Assembly (NCBI GenBank): GCA_034435395.1
Contig: DAOTXK010000225.1
Span: 1 to 44,244 of the forward strand
Source of the DNA: DAOTXK01 sp034435395
GTDB taxonomy: Bacteria; Chloroflexota; Anaerolineae; Aggregatilineales; Ch27
DNA length: 44,244 nucleotides
Direction: 5' to 3'
In this document: piece by piece, positions 8,990 through 16,692 of the stretch
Layout: every line of letters begins with the position of its first letter
Numbering within the stretch: position 1 is the first letter of the stretch
Notes under the pieces: model-generated
Databases searched by the model: none
What the model saw: the letters and a program-made list of their open reading frames with translations, nothing else
Told to the model about the DNA's origin: nothing
Made by a program: the position numbers and the translations under genes

Positions 8990-9885
8990 GCGATGAATTG
9001 ATCCAGCAGGCCCGTCTCCTGCTGGAGGAGATGAAAGCGCAGGCCACCCAGAGGACGATGATCCCTGCCCGCGTGCCGGACCAGATCACCGCCGTGATCG
9101 ACCTGCTGGACCAGATCGCCGCCGCCAGCAGCGCCCCAGCCCTGGCCCCCGGGACCGGCGAGCCGGCTGACCCGGCAACTCTGATGGAAAAACTCCGCTC
9201 GGAGACCTCCCAGTTTATCTCCACTGCCGTGCACGAGATGCGCATCCCCCTGACCAGCATCCGGGGCTACTCCGACATGCTGAACAAACAAATCCTGGGG
9301 CCGCTGAACGAGCAGCAGTTGCAGTTCATGGACATCATCCGTGCGAACGTCCTGCGCATGGAACAGCTGATCGCCGACGTGAACGACATCAGCAAGCTGC
9401 GCGCCCAGCGGCTGCACCTGGAGCCGCGCCTGGATATGGCCAAAAACATCATCCAGCTGGCGGAAAAGGCGACCCGTCCGCTGGCCGAGGAGCGGGGTCA
9501 GCAGTTGATGTTCGAGGTGCCGGACGGCCTGCCGCTGCTTAACGTGGACGGCAACCGTATCGCGCAGGCCCTCGGCAACCTGATCCGGAACGCCCTCTCC
9601 TATTCGCCGGCAGGCAGCACGGTGACCGTCACCGCCCGCAACGAGGACGGCCGGCTGCGGGTCGAGGTCCGGGATCAGGGCATCGGCATGACCGAGGACG
9701 AGCAGGCTCGCCTGGGGGAGCCGTTCTGGCGCTCGGATCACGAGGTCGTGCGCAGCGTCAAGGGGCACGGGCTGGGTTACGCCGTCGCCAAAGGGCTGAT
9801 TGAGCTGGCGGGCGGCGAGATGTTTTACGAAACAGAGTTTGAAAAAGGCAGCACCTTCGGCTTCACCCTCCCCGGCATAAGCTGA
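8986..9885 (+). CDS. Soluble histidine kinase without recognisable sensor domain
   Basis: This 299-residue cytoplasmic kinase has an N-terminal helical region of about 70 residues with no known sensor domain. A HisKA helix follows with the phospho-acceptor in AVHEMRIPLTSIRGYSDML (His83), then a HATPase_c domain with N box NLIRNALSYSP, G1 DQGIGM and G2 KGHGLGYAV. The start at 8986 is set by the ATGA overlap with the PIG-L gene and CAGGAGCAG upstream at 8971-8979; in-frame starts further upstream lie inside the deacetylase gene. Its catalytic core resembles that of the double-GAF kinase at 5495-7375, suggesting common ancestry. No response regulator is nearby, so input and partner are unknown. 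Confidence 0.88.
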   Translation: MSDELIQQARLLLEEMKAQATQRTMIPARVPDQITAVIDLLDQIAAASSAPALAPGTGEPADPATLMEKLRSETSQFISTAVHEMRIPLTSIRGYSDMLNKQILGPLNEQQLQFMDIIRANVLRMEQLIADVNDISKLRAQRLHLEPRLDMAKNIIQLAEKATRPLAEERGQQLMFEVPDGLPLLNVDGNRIAQALGNLIRNALSYSPAGSTVTVTARNEDGRLRVEVRDQGIGMTEDEQARLGEPFWRSDHEVVRSVKGHGLGYAVAKGLIELAGGEMFYETEFEKGSTFGFTLPGIS

Positions 9886-9919
9886 CCTTCTCTTGTCTCA
9901 TAAACGGCGATCCAATGGC

Positions 9920-9948
9920 TTTACGCGCTGCCTGAGATGCGCTAAACT
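9920..9948 (+). promoter_or_regulatory. Sigma70-like promoter upstream of the MFS gene
   Basis: TTTACG at 9920-9925 and TAAACT at 9943-9948 are separated by 17 bp. Transcription would begin near 9955, about 85 bases before the MFS start codon and just ahead of a terminator-like hairpin. Confidence 0.5.
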
Positions 9949-9968
9949 GCGCCCCATCGACGCCAGGG

Positions 9969-10000
9969 CGGCAGGTGTCCGCAGCGCCTGCCGTTTTTTT
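9969..10000 (+). terminator. Rho-independent terminator / possible attenuator
   Basis: A 9-bp stem (9969-9977 with 9985-9993, core CGGCAGG/CCTGCCG) with a 7-base loop is followed directly by seven T residues (9994-10000). It could end the upstream kinase transcript. Because a promoter-like sequence precedes it and the MFS gene begins 38 bp later, it could also attenuate MFS expression. Confidence 0.75.
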
Positions 10001-10038
10001 GCGCCAGCATTCTACCGACCAGGAGTGAGCGTTCCCCC

Positions 10039-11253
10039 ATGACCGCTGTCTCAACCGCACGCCAACAGACACAGGCGGGCCTCGGCCCGCTGCTGATCGC
10101 CTATGCCGGGTTTATCCTGCTCGGCCTGCCGACCGGTATCCTCGGCGTGGCCTGGCCCTCCATCCGGGATACCTTCGGCGGGCAGAACGACTGGTTCGGC
10201 GTGCTGTTTACGGCCAGCACCATCGGCTACACGCTGGCCAGCACCAGCAGCGGGCGGTTGGTGGCGCGGCTGGGCATGGGGACCTTCCTGCTGCTGGGCA
10301 GCCTGGTGACGCTGCTGGGCCTGCTGGGATACGCCCTCGCCCCGGCCTGGTGGGTGCTGGTAGGGGCGGGCCTGGCCGCCGGTTTAGGCTCCGGCGTGAT
10401 CGACGCCGGGCTGAACACCTATGTGGCCACCAACCACAGCGCCGGGCGGCTGAACTGGATGCACGCTTTCTTCGGCGTGGGGGCGACGCTGGGGCCGCAG
10501 GTGATGACGCGCGTGCTGGACGCCGGGATCGGCTGGCAGTGGGGTTACCTGGCGGTGGCCGCTCTGCAGCTCGGCCTCACCCTGGCCATCGGCCTGACCC
10601 TGCCCCGCTGGTGGCTCAGCAGGGACTCGGATGATTCCACCGCCGCGAACGGGGCGCGGGCGGTCGAGACGCTGCGGCTGCCGGTCGTCTGGTTCGGGAT
10701 CGCGCTGTTCATCCTCTACACCGGCATCGAATCCACCGGCGGCAACTGGACGTTCACGCTGTTCGCGGAAGGGCGGGGCGTCGACCCAAACGCCGCCGGG
10801 CTGTGGGTCAGCCTCTATTGGGGCGGGCTGACGGCGGGCCGCTTCCTGATGGGGGCTATCGCCGACCGGGTGGAAAACAACCTGCTGCTGCGCCTGTGCC
10901 TGAGTGGCACCGTTTTCGGCGCGCTGCTGATCGCGCTCAACGTCAGCGGCCTGCTCAACCAGGCGGGCATGGCGTTGATGGGCCTGGCGCAGGCGGCGGT
11001 CTTCCCGACGCTGATCGCTGTCACGCCGGGCCGGGTGGGGCCGGCCCACGCGGCCAACGCCATCGGCTTCCAGGTGGGGGCGGCGGGGGTCGGGTTCGCC
11101 ATCCTGCCCAGCCTGGCGGGCGTGCTGGCCCAGCAGATCGGCCTGGAATCGATCCCCCCGGCCATGGTCATCAGCGGGCTGCTGTGGCTGGTTCTGTACG
11201 AGGTCAGCGTGCGCTGGGCGGCCCGGCGCGAACGGGTCGCTGTTGCGAATTGA
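10039..11253 (+). CDS. MFS transporter
   Basis: The 404-residue protein has about 12 predicted transmembrane helices and the major facilitator superfamily layout. After helix 2 there is a degenerate version of the loop 2-3 motif (SGRLVARLG), and GGLTAGRFLMGAIADRVE repeats it after helix 8. The helix-7 region has YTGIESTGGNW, reminiscent of the FucP/YbjJ-like sugar-transporter group, but the substrate cannot be read. It acts in the inner membrane, probably as a proton-coupled porter or an exporter. AGGAGTGAG at 10020-10028 precedes the ATG at 10039. The leader contains a promoter and a terminator-like hairpin. It converges on the minus-strand hydrolase gene that ends at 11365. Confidence 0.88.
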   Translation: MTAVSTARQQTQAGLGPLLIAYAGFILLGLPTGILGVAWPSIRDTFGGQNDWFGVLFTASTIGYTLASTSSGRLVARLGMGTFLLLGSLVTLLGLLGYALAPAWWVLVGAGLAAGLGSGVIDAGLNTYVATNHSAGRLNWMHAFFGVGATLGPQVMTRVLDAGIGWQWGYLAVAALQLGLTLAIGLTLPRWWLSRDSDDSTAANGARAVETLRLPVVWFGIALFILYTGIESTGGNWTFTLFAEGRGVDPNAAGLWVSLYWGGLTAGRFLMGAIADRVENNLLLRLCLSGTVFGALLIALNVSGLLNQAGMALMGLAQAAVFPTLIAVTPGRVGPAHAANAIGFQVGAAGVGFAILPSLAGVLAQQIGLESIPPAMVISGLLWLVLYEVSVRWAARRERVAVAN

Positions 11254-11364
11254 TCGGCGGCGGCGGATTGTTAGCGAAGCGGCACCCGCCGAATCGGCCT
11301 GATCCAGAAGAATCTGCCGCCCATGGTAATAACTGTCATGCCACAATTGAGGCGCGAATAATCA

Positions 11365-12102
11365 TTATCGCTCCGCGTCCAGCCGTTCCAGGAAGCCCCC
11401 GATGGTCACCACGTACAGCCCATAGTCCGGCTCCCAGAGGGCGTGGCCGCTATCTTCCAGCCGGACCACCCGCGCATCCGGCAGAAGCTCCAGGTACCGC
11501 TCGGTCGCTTCCACCGAGAGCCGCGACCCTGGCTGCCCGCCGCGCAGGATCAGGACCGGGCAGGTGATGCCCGGCAGGTAGTCCCACAGCGGGATGTCCT
11601 CCGCCTCGCGCTGGAGACCCTCGGCCACGTGCGGCATCAGGCGCTCAGAGACCGGAATCCCCCGGCAGGTCGATTCCAGGAAGTGGGCAATCCATTCCGG
11701 CGACATGGCGGGGTGGTGGGCCGGGTAATCGCCCAGGATCAGCCCGGCCAGGCGGGCCGGCTGGCGGGCAGCATAGGCCAGCGCATAGGCCACCCCCCGC
11801 GAATAACCCATCAGGCAAAAAGGGGGCAGGTCCAGCGCATTCACCAGCGCTTCCACGTCGGTGGTGTGGTCGATCAGCGTGTAGCCGCGCTGGGGCGAGC
11901 CGCTCTGGCCACGCCCGCGCAGGCTGAGGGCCAGACAGCGACGCGGGGCCAGCGCCTCCAGCAGGTCGGCGTAGTCCTCCGCCGCCTCCGCCGTGCCCGG
12001 CACGATCACCAGCGGGGATAACTCGCCCAGCGCCACCGGGGCGTTGGTGAGGTAATGCAGCCGCACTTCCCAGTTCTGGACCCAGCCTTCCCACAAGGGC
12101 AT
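11365..12102 (-). CDS. Alpha/beta hydrolase, missing the usual catalytic acid
   Basis: This 245-residue protein has the alpha/beta hydrolase fold: an oxyanion region after LVIVPGTAEA, the LRGRGQSG stretch after strand 4, the nucleophile elbow GYSRG with Ser101, and the terminal His220 in DSGHALWEP. The loop after strand 7, where the family normally has an Asp (GxxD), reads RGGQPGSRLS with no acidic residue. Either another acid serves (for example in the EDIPLWDYL segment) or catalysis is altered. Substrate is unknown; relatives include esterases and C-C hydrolases. It is the last gene of a five-gene minus-strand run, starting 21 bp after the preceding gene. AGGGA lies about 13 bases before the ATG. 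Confidence 0.82.
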   Translation of the reverse strand: MPLWEGWVQNWEVRLHYLTNAPVALGELSPLVIVPGTAEAAEDYADLLEALAPRRCLALSLRGRGQSGSPQRGYTLIDHTTDVEALVNALDLPPFCLMGYSRGVAYALAYAARQPARLAGLILGDYPAHHPAMSPEWIAHFLESTCRGIPVSERLMPHVAEGLQREAEDIPLWDYLPGITCPVLILRGGQPGSRLSVEATERYLELLPDARVVRLEDSGHALWEPDYGLYVVTIGGFLERLDAER

Positions 12103-12123
12103 CAGCGACGTGTTCCCTGAAGA

Positions 12124-12825
12124 TCATGGTTGTGGGGCATCAGACGGCGGCCCCAGCTCAAGCGCGTGTGACAGGAACCACTGGTACAGCTCCGGGTTCT
12201 CGTAGGTCTCTTTCCAGGAGTCGTGCTCGGCCTCCGGGTAAACGGTGAAGCGGACGTTCCCGCCGCACGCCTGGAGCGCTTCCACCAACACCTCGGACGA
12301 CTCCAGCGGCACCACTGCATCCTTCGCGCCGTGAAAGACCCAGGTCGGCAGGTGTTTGATGGCGCACACCCGCTCCGGGAAGCCGTAGGCCCACACCCCG
12401 CCGCCGCAGATCGGGGCGATGGCGGCGAAGCGGTCCGGGTATTCCACCGCCAGGTGCCAGGTGCCGAAGCCGCCCATGCTCAACCCGGTCAGGTAGATGC
12501 GGCCTGGATCGACGGCATAGCTGGCGATGGTCTCGTCCAGCAGGGCGATCAGGACTTCCAGGTAATCCGACCACCAGTGGTCCGATGGGCACTGCGGCGA
12601 CACGGCGATGAAGGGGAACTCGTCCAGCAGCATTGCCATCTTGGGGATGCCATGCGTCTTCACCAGCGACAGGTCGTCCCCGCGCTCGCCCGCCCCATGC
12701 AGAAACAGGATCAGCGGCCACGTCTGGCCCTGCTCCGTATGGTAGCCATCTGGCAGGTGGAGCAGGTAGTTCAGCTTCACCGTCCGCGTGATCTGCGCCT
12801 CCAGCGCCTTTTCTTGTTCGATCAT
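12124..12825 (-). CDS. Esterase/peptidase-like alpha/beta hydrolase (COG4099/PHB depolymerase-like)
   Basis: The 233-residue protein is a second alpha/beta hydrolase, with FLHGAGERGDD as the oxyanion loop, GLSMGGFGTW with nucleophile Ser116, GAKDAVVP with Asp169 and EAEHDSW with His201, a complete triad. The pattern matches the 'predicted peptidase'/carboxylesterase group, cytoplasmic here because no signal peptide is visible. The ATG at 12825 is preferred because GGGGAAAAGGGCGAC precedes it. An upstream ATG at 12864 would add 13 residues that look non-coding. The gene lies 21 bp before the next hydrolase gene and about 105 bp after the HAD gene on the same strand. The natural ester or peptide substrate is unknown. 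Confidence 0.85.
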   Translation of the reverse strand: MIEQEKALEAQITRTVKLNYLLHLPDGYHTEQGQTWPLILFLHGAGERGDDLSLVKTHGIPKMAMLLDEFPFIAVSPQCPSDHWWSDYLEVLIALLDETIASYAVDPGRIYLTGLSMGGFGTWHLAVEYPDRFAAIAPICGGGVWAYGFPERVCAIKHLPTWVFHGAKDAVVPLESSEVLVEALQACGGNVRFTVYPEAEHDSWKETYENPELYQWFLSHALELGPPSDAPQP

Positions 12826-12930
12826 GTCGCCCTTTTCCCCTTTGATAAAACCTTCCATGATCACGCCGGGCCTTGATCCCCGGAATCCCGTCCGGTCAGG
12901 CTCTCGCAGCGTGTCCCCCCACGCCCGGCC

Positions 12931-13602
12931 TCACCGGTGATCGGCCAGCGCCGCTTCCAACTCGGCCAGTGTCACGTCCTCCAGGGAGTTCACCAGCATG
13001 TCCGCCGCCGAGAAGTTCATGCGCCGGGTCAGCTTGTTGGGCACGATCACGCAGAACATCCCGGCGTAACGGGCGGCAGCCGCGCCATGTGGCGAATCCT
13101 CCAGCACGATCACGGCCTCCGGCGGCGCGCCGACCGCCTCCGCCGCCTTGAGGAACAGGTCCGGCTCCGGCTTGACCCGCGCCACATCGTCGGCGCAGAT
13201 GATGGCATCGAAGTGGTCATACAGGCCCAGCCGCCGGAGGTGGCCGTCCACCCACTGGCGATCCGAGCTGGAGCCGATGGCCAGCCGGACGCCCGCCGCC
13301 TCCGCCTCGGCGATCAGGCGGGTGACGCCGGGCAGGATGGGCTGCAACTGCACCAGTTCCAGCTCGCGCTGGTAGCGGCGTTTGTCGACCGTCGCCCAGT
13401 CGAGGGAATGGCCCAGGCGCGCTTCCAGGTCGGCGTAGGGGTCGAACGACTCCCGGCTGTAGGCCGTGCCGATGGAGCGTAACCAGTCGGCGACGGGCAG
13501 CTCATGCCCATACTCGCGGTAAAGCTCTTGCCAGGAGATCAGGACCGTGATCTCGCTGTCGATGATCAGGCCGTCAAAGTCGAAGATAAGCGCTTGCAGC
13601 AT
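12931..13602 (-). CDS. HAD-superfamily phosphatase (beta-phosphoglucomutase-like)
   Basis: The 223-residue protein is a HAD subfamily I hydrolase. Motif I is FDFDGLIIDSE with nucleophile Asp8 and Asp10, motif II is IGSSSD, motif III includes VKPEPDLF with the conserved Lys, and motif IV is VLEDSPHG. A four-helix cap lies between motifs I and II. Members dephosphorylate small sugar phosphates, phosphoglycolate or nucleotides, or act as beta-phosphoglucomutase. The cap sequence does not allow a choice. The ATG at 13602 is preferred because GGAGAGG lies about 10 bases upstream; a further upstream ATG at 13629 would add nine Gly/Arg-rich residues. Head-to-tail with the MBL gene, with a 54-bp gap. 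Confidence 0.88.
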   Translation of the reverse strand: MLQALIFDFDGLIIDSEITVLISWQELYREYGHELPVADWLRSIGTAYSRESFDPYADLEARLGHSLDWATVDKRRYQRELELVQLQPILPGVTRLIAEAEAAGVRLAIGSSSDRQWVDGHLRRLGLYDHFDAIICADDVARVKPEPDLFLKAAEAVGAPPEAVIVLEDSPHGAAAARYAGMFCVIVPNKLTRRMNFSAADMLVNSLEDVTLAELEAALADHR

Positions 13603-13656
13603 GGTGGTACCGCCTCTCCCTGCGGGCATGTGAATGCGTGGTGTGAAAGGGCCTTA

Positions 13657-14346
13657 TCATCCCGCCAGCCGCTCCCGCAGCCGCTCCGCCGGGAAGGGCC
13701 GCCCGTGCCCCGGAAAGATGCGCCGCGCCCCGGCGTCGAGCAGCTTCTGCCAGCTGGCGTAAATGGCCGCGCTGTCGTCGCCAAACGGCGGGAAGATCGG
13801 CCCCCGGTTGAACGGGTAGTGGTTGACGGCCAGGTCGCCGACGAAGGTGTCCCCATTTTCGCCCAGCACCGTGATCGACCCGGCGGTATGCCCCGGCGTG
13901 TCCACGATATGGCCGTCCAGCCCGTACCCGGCCAGCGACTCCCCGCCTTTCACGCCATGGTCCGCCCGGCACGGCGCGAACCGGAGCGGCAGCAGGCGGT
14001 TCAGCCCGGCCAGGACCGCCGTCGACGCCTGGCCGTAAGGCGTGGTCCCGCCCGGCACGACCACCGTCCCCTGAGACAGCAGGTCGGCCTCCGCCGCGCT
14101 GACCATGACCGGTGCCCCGCACCGCTCCTGGATCGCTCGCAGCGACCCGACATGATCGAGGTGGACATGCGTGACCACGATCAGGCGGATATCCTCCGGC
14201 TGGAGGCCGCGCCCCGCCATCGCCCGGAACACACGGCCCGCCACACCCGGAATCCCGGCGTCGATCAACAGACAGCCGTCGCCCGCCGGGACCAGGTAGG
14301 CGTTCGACCAGCCCAACCAGAGGCGCAGCGGCTCGGTGATCCCCAT
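13657..14346 (-). CDS. MBL-fold metallohydrolase
   Basis: The 229-residue protein has the metallo-beta-lactamase fold with an intact dinuclear metal site. The signature THVHLDH gives His60, His62, Asp64 and His65; PGHTAGS gives His153, GDLAVNH gives Asp171 and FPGHGRPF gives His214. This pattern is shared by glyoxalase II, quorum-quenching lactonases and related thioesterases. The sequence does not favour one reaction, though the GDLAVNH and PGHTAGS context is common in glyoxalase-II-like proteins. The start is ATG 14346, with GGGGGAAC a few bases upstream; an earlier start would add an Arg/Ser-rich segment that is clearly out of character. It follows the HD hydrolase gene by 52 bp in the same transcript. 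Confidence 0.88.
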   Translation of the reverse strand: MGITEPLRLWLGWSNAYLVPAGDGCLLIDAGIPGVAGRVFRAMAGRGLQPEDIRLIVVTHVHLDHVGSLRAIQERCGAPVMVSAAEADLLSQGTVVVPGGTTPYGQASTAVLAGLNRLLPLRFAPCRADHGVKGGESLAGYGLDGHIVDTPGHTAGSITVLGENGDTFVGDLAVNHYPFNRGPIFPPFGDDSAAIYASWQKLLDAGARRIFPGHGRPFPAERLRERLAG

Positions 14347-14398
14347 CGTTCCCCCGCTTCTCACCCCCCGCGATCGCCCGGCGCGCCGATCCCGACGG

Positions 14399-14866
14399 TC
14401 AGCGCTCTCCCGCCAGCGCGTCCCAGGCGGCCCGGTACTGGCGCAGCCGGGCCACGTCCTGTTCCTGGATGGCGGGCAACTGCAACACATCCATGTTATC
14501 GCGCAGGTCAGCCAGCTTGACCTGCCGGGCCAGGGCGTTCGGCTTGAGGCGGGCGATGAACGCCTGGTAGGATTCGCCCTGCCGCCGGGTCAGGGCATCC
14601 ACCGCCGCAATCACGGCCTCCGGATATCCAGCCTGGCGCAGGTCGTCCAGCGAGCAGGCGGTATCTTCCACCACATCGTGCAGCGCGGCCACCATCAGGA
14701 CTGTTTCGACCATGGCGGGCGTCGCCGAGTCCGCGCGCAGCGCGGTGGCTAGGTAAACCATCATTCGCAGCGGATGCAGGATGTACGGCTCGCCGTTGAA
14801 GCGCCGCTGCCCACGGTGAGCCTGCGCGGCGAGTTGAATCGCATCTTCCAGGGTGGCTCCAGCCAT
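14399..14866 (-). CDS. Stand-alone HD hydrolase resembling Mesh1/SpoT hydrolase domain
   Basis: The 155-residue single-domain protein carries the (p)ppGpp-hydrolase pattern seen in SpoT and Mesh1: His17 in AAQAHRGQ, the HD pair His63-Asp64 followed by E67-D68 (ALHDVVED), and KLADLRDN with Asp120 and Asn124. The PYILHPLRM segment is also typical. No synthetase, TGS or ACT domain is attached. It could therefore be a small alarmone hydrolase that degrades (p)ppGpp, or an HD phosphohydrolase acting on another nucleotide. AGGAG lies 10 bases before the ATG at 14866. It is the first gene of a five-gene minus-strand run and has a plausible promoter directly upstream. Confidence 0.85.
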   Translation of the reverse strand: MAGATLEDAIQLAAQAHRGQRRFNGEPYILHPLRMMVYLATALRADSATPAMVETVLMVAALHDVVEDTACSLDDLRQAGYPEAVIAAVDALTRRQGESYQAFIARLKPNALARQVKLADLRDNMDVLQLPAIQEQDVARLRQYRAAWDALAGER

Positions 14867-14887
14867 GATCACCCATCTCCTGGGGGA

Positions 14888-14917
14888 AGCTTACCATGCC
14901 TGCCCCCATCCCCACAA
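14888..14917 (-). promoter_or_regulatory. Promoter for the five-gene hydrolase operon
   Basis: On the minus strand TTGTGG (14917-14912) is followed after 18 bp by TAAGCT (14893-14888). The predicted start near 14881 would give a 5' UTR of about 15 bases that still contains AGGAG. Confidence 0.45.
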
Positions 14918-14979
14918 CGAACGGGCGGCCCGCGCCACCCGTTTCACCCGGCCTGGCCAGCGAACCTCGCCTCTGGCCC

Positions 14980-16530
14980 TCACTCCGCCGGCATCTCATA
15001 CGGCCCCAGGTCAGCGCCCCCGCTGACGACCCGCGGGTTGCCCAGCAGGTCGAAGGGCGGCAGCGCCTCCACGTTGGTATACAACCCTATGTCGCGGGCC
15101 ATCGCCAGCGGCCCCAGCCGGTAATCGCCGGCATCGGGATCGACGAACCCCGGATCGAAGAAGTCCAGCCCACAGCAGCCGCCGCCCGCCGTCGCCAGCG
15201 CCGCGAAGGGCTGTGCGCCCGGACCGACGATCAGCTCGTTCTGCCTGGCCCAGATCAGGCCCTGCCCGTTGGCCGGGTCGTAAAATAGCGTCTTGCGCAC
15301 GTCCAGCTCAAACGCCCCGGACACCCACAGCGCCCCGGAATTCTGGTAGAAGATGCTGTTGATAATGGTCAGGCGGCCAGGGTCTTCCGGGTGATCGTAA
15401 GCCACCGTCCCGGCATAGGCCTGCTCGCCGTAGGCGTGGCGGGCGATGGTGCTGTGCAGGATACGGCAGGTGCCGCCCCCGTCGAACACGATGGCCGCGT
15501 CCGCGCCGGTGTTATAGACCAGGGCGTTGATCACGTCGCCATCGTGCCACAGTTTGATGCCGTTGCGGCCCAGGTCATGCACGATCACATTGGCCACCGC
15601 CACGCGCGTGGCTTTGAAGTCCAGGCCATCCGCGCCCGCGCCGGTGATGGCCGCATTAAAGACGACCACGTTATCGCCGCTCTCAACGGCCACCGCGTCC
15701 CCCCAGGAGCCAACCTCCACGTCCGCGCCGGTCGCCAGGTCGACCGACAGCGCCTCGAAGCGCACGTCGTCGCACGGCCCCTCGCCGCAGTTGAAGCCGA
15801 TCAGCGCTCGCCGGATGGCCACATCGTAGACCAGCAGCCCCTCCACCACCGGCACCGGATTGGGGCTGACATCCGGGATGACCGAGCGGATGGCATCGCC
15901 CGCCCCTTCGATCCACAGATGCCGCAGGACCAGGTTACGCTGCGGCGTTTCCGTCCGCCCGAAGTAGACGCCCACGCCATCCTGAAAACCGCGAATCACG
16001 AAGCCGTCGATCACCAGATCGTCGGCGCGGGCCGTGATGGCGGGCAGCCAGTCCCAGTCCGCGCTGCGCGGGACCAACGCCGCCCCGCCGACGTGCTCCG
16101 CCGCCAGGGTGACGCCGGGCGTGCTCAGGAGGATCGAATCGTCGTACACCCCCACCGGGTATTCACCGTCGGCCACCAGGATCAGGTCGCCGCTCTGGGC
16201 CAGCGCGGCGGCGCGCTCGATGCTGGCCAGGGGATCGCCCGCCTCGCCGGAGGCCCCATCATCCCCGTCCGTGGCCACGTGCCAGATGCGGCCCCCTTCA
16301 GCCGGCTGGTGCGGGCGGAGGGGATTGGCGGGGAAAGCCTCCCAGGCGATGTCGATGATGGTGGGGAAGGTTTCGACGGTGAACGCCCCGGATGGGCCGC
16401 AGATCACGCCGCCACAGATGCCCGGCTCCTCAATATACGTCGGCTCCCACTCCTCCGGCCCCTGGGCCAGCGCCAGCTGGGCCGCCAACAAGACCAACGC
16501 CAGAATCATCGGCTGCCGCACACGCATCAT
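14980..16530 (-). CDS. Secreted right-handed parallel beta-helix protein
   Basis: This 516-residue protein starts with a signal peptide (basic MMRVRQP, a hydrophobic core, then AQLALAQ). The mature part has WHVATDGDDG...GDPLASIERAA, the usual opening of DUF1565/pectate-lyase-like beta-helix proteins. It continues with repeated coils of the type 'NVVVFNAAITGAGADGL' and ends in LGNPRVVSGGADLGPYE, a C-terminal anchor-like motif of such proteins. It is probably an extracellular polysaccharide-binding or -cleaving protein, but no catalytic residues can be named. It resembles the protein at 22281-23966 in opening, repeats and terminal motif. AGGGAGAAGGC precedes the ATG at 16530. It is divergent from the DUF4139-like gene. 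Confidence 0.85.
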   Translation of the reverse strand: MMRVRQPMILALVLLAAQLALAQGPEEWEPTYIEEPGICGGVICGPSGAFTVETFPTIIDIAWEAFPANPLRPHQPAEGGRIWHVATDGDDGASGEAGDPLASIERAAALAQSGDLILVADGEYPVGVYDDSILLSTPGVTLAAEHVGGAALVPRSADWDWLPAITARADDLVIDGFVIRGFQDGVGVYFGRTETPQRNLVLRHLWIEGAGDAIRSVIPDVSPNPVPVVEGLLVYDVAIRRALIGFNCGEGPCDDVRFEALSVDLATGADVEVGSWGDAVAVESGDNVVVFNAAITGAGADGLDFKATRVAVANVIVHDLGRNGIKLWHDGDVINALVYNTGADAAIVFDGGGTCRILHSTIARHAYGEQAYAGTVAYDHPEDPGRLTIINSIFYQNSGALWVSGAFELDVRKTLFYDPANGQGLIWARQNELIVGPGAQPFAALATAGGGCCGLDFFDPGFVDPDAGDYRLGPLAMARDIGLYTNVEALPPFDLLGNPRVVSGGADLGPYEMPAE

Positions 16531-16563
16531 GCCTTCTCCCTACTCGTGAGGGTCATCACGGGC

Positions 16564-16572
16564 ATTATATAA
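16564..16572 (-). promoter_or_regulatory. Candidate -10 region for the beta-helix gene
   Basis: On the minus strand TGTTATATAAT contains TATAAT (16569-16564) with an upstream TG. It lies about 33 bases before the ATG at 16530. No convincing -35 box is seen at 17 bp. Confidence 0.4.
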
Positions 16573-16611
16573 CAGGTGGGCGAACGACACGCGGGCCGCC
16601 CTCCCCGCGAG

Positions 16612-16640
16612 TTGCCCGCGCCGCGCAGAATGCTTACCAT
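16612..16640 (+). promoter_or_regulatory. Candidate promoter for the DUF4139-like gene
   Basis: TTGCCC at 16612-16617 and TACCAT at 16635-16640 are 17 bp apart, giving a predicted leader of about 46 bases before the ATG at 16693. Confidence 0.45.
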
Positions 16641-16692
16641 GAGAGAGGTGCCACAGGGGACTGAACTGGGGACTGGACAAAGGAGAACACAG

